NCBI GenBank assembly: GCA_041687755.1 | Contig: JBDNJM010000127.1 | Span: 1 to 9,110, forward strand | DNA: 9,110 nt | Origin: JBDNJM01 sp041687755 | GTDB taxonomy: Bacteria; Planctomycetota; UBA1135; GCA-002686595 | Reading direction: 5' to 3' | Part shown: positions 7,167 through 9,110 of the stretch, in pieces | How the letters are laid out: each line of letters begins with the position of its first letter | Numbering within the stretch: position 1 is the stretch's first letter | Made by a program: the position numbers and the translations under genes | Notes under the pieces: model-generated | The model's database searches: none | Told to the model about the DNA's origin: nothing | Seen by the model: the letters and a program-made list of their open reading frames with translations, nothing else

Positions 7167-7874
7167 GGGCGGGCGGCGGGCGCGGACTTTAATGGTGAGT
7201 GTGGGACCGATTCCGCGGCGCGGATCTTTGGCGGAAATTTCTACGAGGCTCAGGTGGACTTGGCGCAACCGGGCGGTCCGTTCTCGGTCGGCGCAACCAT
7301 CGCTCCCGGCGGCAACGGCCTTCGCTTGACGACCGGAGAGTTCAACGGTCAGCCGGGGAGCAAACTGGTGCTGGTGGAGACCGTGACCGGAGTGAGCCTG
7401 CGTGTGCGGGGACCCGAATGGGCTGCGGGCGGCGTGCAGACCTTGGCTGTCAGCAACACCATCAACGCGAACGCCGTGGCGCTAAACGTGCTCGGGGTCG
7501 ACTTGAACGGGGACGGCGACCAAGACAACGTGGTCGACACGGGCTCCAACTTCGTCTTCCTCCGTTCCAACACGCAGCTCCCGAACTTCTTCGGCGTCCT
7601 AGACTCGGTGCCAGGCAACACGGTCGGTAGCCCCCGGCTGCTCAGTGGGGACGAGGACGTGGACGGCGACGGAGATCAGGGCCTGATCAACCTTTCGCCC
7701 GGCGTGCTGCAGGTGCTTTGCAACCCAGGCAACGGGGCCTTGGTCGTTGAGCCGGTCCAGTTGCTGCTGCCGTCGCCCATCGATAGCAGCCTAAGCAACG
7801 CGTTCGTCTCCATGGCAGCCATGGATAGCAACGGGGACGGCCGCGACGAACTCGTCGGGAAGCTCAAGTCGTGA
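7167..7874 (+). pseudogene. FG-GAP gene fragment 2: middle repeats
   Basis: Meaningful coding in this frame begins near AAGADFNGECGTD and runs to an in-frame TGA at 7872-7874. The open frame reaches back to 6834, but its first ~110 codons are an out-of-frame reading of the leader. Repeat cores include GEFNGQPG, VDLNGDGDQD, EDVDGDGDQG and MDSNGDGRDE, spaced about 50-70 residues apart. The degenerate first core (NGECGTD where NGDGxxD is expected) suggests relaxed selection. Confidence 0.6.
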
Positions 7875-8429
7875 CGGAGCACCTTGAACTTCAGTGGTTT
7901 CCCCGTGCCAGCTGAGATCCGGTTTGGAAGGAATGGCCTGTATGAGGAAGTTGTTTGGCTGCCCGACGCCTCGAATAGAGCTCCGATCGGGCCGCTGGAC
8001 TTCGACGGCAACGGCAGGCTAGATTGGCTCGGAGCGCCCCTGCTCGTGCCCGGCGAGCTGCAGGCGCCCGAGCGGTTTCAGGTCGCAGAACCCGTGGTGG
8101 CCGATCGGGTGATGTTCGACATGGACCTCGGTGGGGACCTCGACGCGTTCACGGAGATCGTCCCCAGCTTCCTCGGGGCCTCGGGTGGCGTGCGTGCGAA
8201 TACTGGCGCGGGTTCCCTAATCCAGAGCCCCCTGTTGAACGGGGTCATCTCTGCGCCGAACCTGAGCCGACCCGCGTACGCGCTCGGTGACCTCGACGCG
8301 AACGGGCGCCCAGAGTCTCTGTTTTGTGAGCTGGTGCCCGGGCAGGGTCCCTTCGATTCCCCGGTGGAGCTTGGCTGGCGTCGATTCGAGCTGCTGCCCG
8401 GAGGGCGTTCATTAAACAGCCCGTGTTGA
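7875..8429 (+). pseudogene. FG-GAP gene fragment 3: repeats after the in-frame stop
   Basis: The frame is the same as fragment 2, so only the TGA separates them. A potential TTG restart lies at 7884 but has no ribosome-binding site and no signal peptide, so independent translation of a secreted repeat protein is unlikely. Repeat cores are LDFDGNGRLDWLG, FDMDLGGDLDAF and GDLDANGRPESLF. Sense is lost after FELLPGG at about 8400, and the open frame ends at 8429. Confidence 0.6.
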
Positions 8430-8851
8430 CGACGACGAACGGGGTGTTCGACCTTGGCATTCCGCAGCGCGCTCGCCTGCTCGACTTGAATGGGGACGGC
8501 GTGCTCGATCTCGCCTCTGGGGGCACGACCTACTTCCTAGGCGATGGGACAGGCGGCGTCGGCGCTCCGGTGCCCACGTTCGACGGTCGCAGGCTGCTCG
8601 ACGTTGGAGACGTGGACGGCGACGGTGATCTCGTTCAGTTGACGGGTCCGGCCGGCAGCAGTTTCGGACTCGCGGTCGTGTTGAACGACGCGGTCGGATC
8701 GCCGGGTAGTCAGGCGCTGTTCGGCAACAATTCCCTGGCCCCGCGCTTCCTGGAATTGGACGGTGACGGGGACCTGGACATCGTTGCTCCCGAGTTCGAC
8801 ACGCTTGAGCTGTTCGAAAACCAGGTCGGGGGTGTTCGCGTCATAACCTGA
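8423..8851 (+). pseudogene. FG-GAP gene fragment 4: last repeats
   Basis: This 142-codon piece overlaps fragment 3 by 7 nt in the -1 frame. Its cores are LDLNGDGVLDLAS, GDVDGDGDL and LELDGDGDLDIVAP, followed by FDTLELFENQVGG. The GTG at 8423 is the first possible start, but the frame is open and protein-like further back (AFIKQPVL), showing that it continues fragment 3 after a one-base loss rather than being a separate gene. It ends abruptly with TGA at 8849-8851. Confidence 0.6.
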
Positions 8852-8880
8852 CCTGCCCCCGTGATGTTTGTCCCAGTTCA
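8849..8880 (-). mobile_element. Possible end of an insertion element
   Basis: TGACCTGCCCCCGTGATG starts exactly at the stop codon of the FG-GAP remnant. It resembles, from memory, the TGA-initiated C-rich ends seen in some insertion sequences such as IS3-type elements. It lies 56 nt beyond the stop of the transposase-like gene on the minus strand, a reasonable distance for an element end. The other end is outside the window, so this cannot be confirmed here. Confidence 0.25.
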
Positions 8881-8907
8881 AGGCACGCAGACCCCGCCAG
8901 CGCGAGG

Positions 8908-9110
8908 TCAGGCCATGACCTTGCGCCGTCCTCTACGGTCGGCCGGATCGAGACTTTCCAGGCCCCAACCCTGGCGCCACCGGAAGAGTTCATCCGACTC
9001 GAGCGGTCGCGACACGAATCCAAGCATCTGCGCCGGCGTCTTCCTCGTCCGGTTCGTCTTCGATCGCACCAGGTTGCGATAGGCGATGTGGACGTGAAGT
9101 GCCACATCCA
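8908..9110 (-). CDS. Probable transposase, C-terminal fragment running off the right edge
   Basis: The minus-strand frame is open to the window edge, giving about 66 residues before TGA at 8910-8908; a GTG at 9105 is not needed as a start. The text HVHIAYRNLVRSKTNRTRKT, followed by PAQMLGF and FRWRQGWG, has the pattern at the end of DDE-type transposase cores: an aromatic/Asn-x-Val-Arg segment, then (T/S)PAQ and a Gly. I recall similar tails in unclassified bacterial transposases but cannot assign an IS family. The catalytic residues would be outside the window. The reading frame does not look decayed. A false open frame in GC-rich DNA is the alternative, but the TPAQ-type context argues against it. 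Confidence 0.5.
   Translation of the reverse strand, partial: DVALHVHIAYRNLVRSKTNRTRKTPAQMLGFVSRPLESDELFRWRQGWGLESLDPADRRGRRKVMA

Larger units (their letters stand above)
6848..8851 (+). pseudogene. FG-GAP/VCBS repeat protein gene, broken by frame changes and stops
   Basis: The pieces join into one exported repeat protein of about 660 codons. The frame starting at TTG 6848 (or ATG 6893) has a signal-like stretch, TLLMLLSTPHVLAC, then AGDFDGDGHVDLL. After about 7090 the sense continues in another frame (SPVTTTIGTAGGADVEQ), from about 7167 in a third (ADFNGECGTD onward), and from about 8400 in the first frame again. In-frame TGA codons stand at 7073-7075 and 7872-7874. At least nine calcium-binding-type FG-GAP cores are recognisable, for example VDLNGDGDQD, MDSNGDGRDE, LDFDGNGRLD, LDLNGDGVLD and LELDGDGDLD. 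Such repeats form beta-propellers in secreted or surface proteins. Each frame change is equivalent to loss of one base. The final TGA lies where a possible insertion-element end begins, so the true C-terminus may be missing. Confidence 0.75.

Noticed and set aside
7120..7329. Separate small gene in the third frame
   Set aside because: Only its first third reads like FG-GAP linker sequence; the rest is an out-of-frame reading of the adjacent fragment.
7872..7874. Selenocysteine recoding of the in-frame TGA
   Set aside because: FG-GAP repeats have no selenoprotein precedent, no convincing stem-loop follows the TGA, and the gene has other lesions.
8395..8430. Programmed -1 frameshift in the FG-GAP gene
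   Set aside because: No classical slippery heptamer is seen in the overlap, and the other frame breaks point to decay or sequence error.

Overview
The window is about two-thirds G+C and looks like a chromosomal stretch from a high-GC Gram-negative-type bacterium. It has a FadE-type acyl-CoA dehydrogenase, a lipobox-bearing lipoprotein, signal peptides and an FG-GAP repeat protein, and none of the gene starts has a convincing Shine-Dalgarno sequence. Planctomycetota or a myxobacteria-like lineage would fit, but no taxonomic marker gene is present, so this is only a guess.

Layout, left to right: (1) 1-566, the right end of an IS21-family element: the C-terminal half of IstB, two GC hairpins, and a terminal end with two tandem 21-bp repeats finishing in CA. 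(2) 848-1261 (+), a small orphan lipoprotein with a duplicated aromatic motif. (3) 1281-1327, a strong two-sided hairpin between convergent genes. (4) 1349-4508 (-), a TetR regulator followed 19 nt later by fadE, with a large inverted-repeat operator candidate at 4582-4614. (5) 4852-5024, a perfect 53-bp inverted repeat with a 21-nt loop, flanked by imperfect direct repeats. (6) 5056-5859 (-), an exported chalcone-isomerase-fold protein with a Pro-Glu tail. (7) 6076-6552 (-), a DUF4442 hotdog-fold thioesterase-like protein. (8) 6848-8851 (+), an FG-GAP repeat protein gene broken by frame changes and in-frame stops. (9) 8908-9110 (-), the C-terminal end of a probable transposase running off the right edge; a possible element end at about 8849 supplies the stop codon of the FG-GAP remnant.

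How the genes fit together: the four intact minus-strand genes (DUF4442 protein, chalcone-isomerase-like protein, TetR, FadE) share an acyl-lipid theme. The tight TetR-FadE pair is best read as a self-regulated fatty-acid beta-oxidation unit. Whether the other two genes belong to the same response is inference from proximity and family. The flanks are mobile-element remnants and a decaying gene. I see no clear new defence or RNA-guided system. The least explained items are the 53-bp hairpin element, the operator, the orphan lipoprotein and the pattern of frame breaks in the FG-GAP gene.
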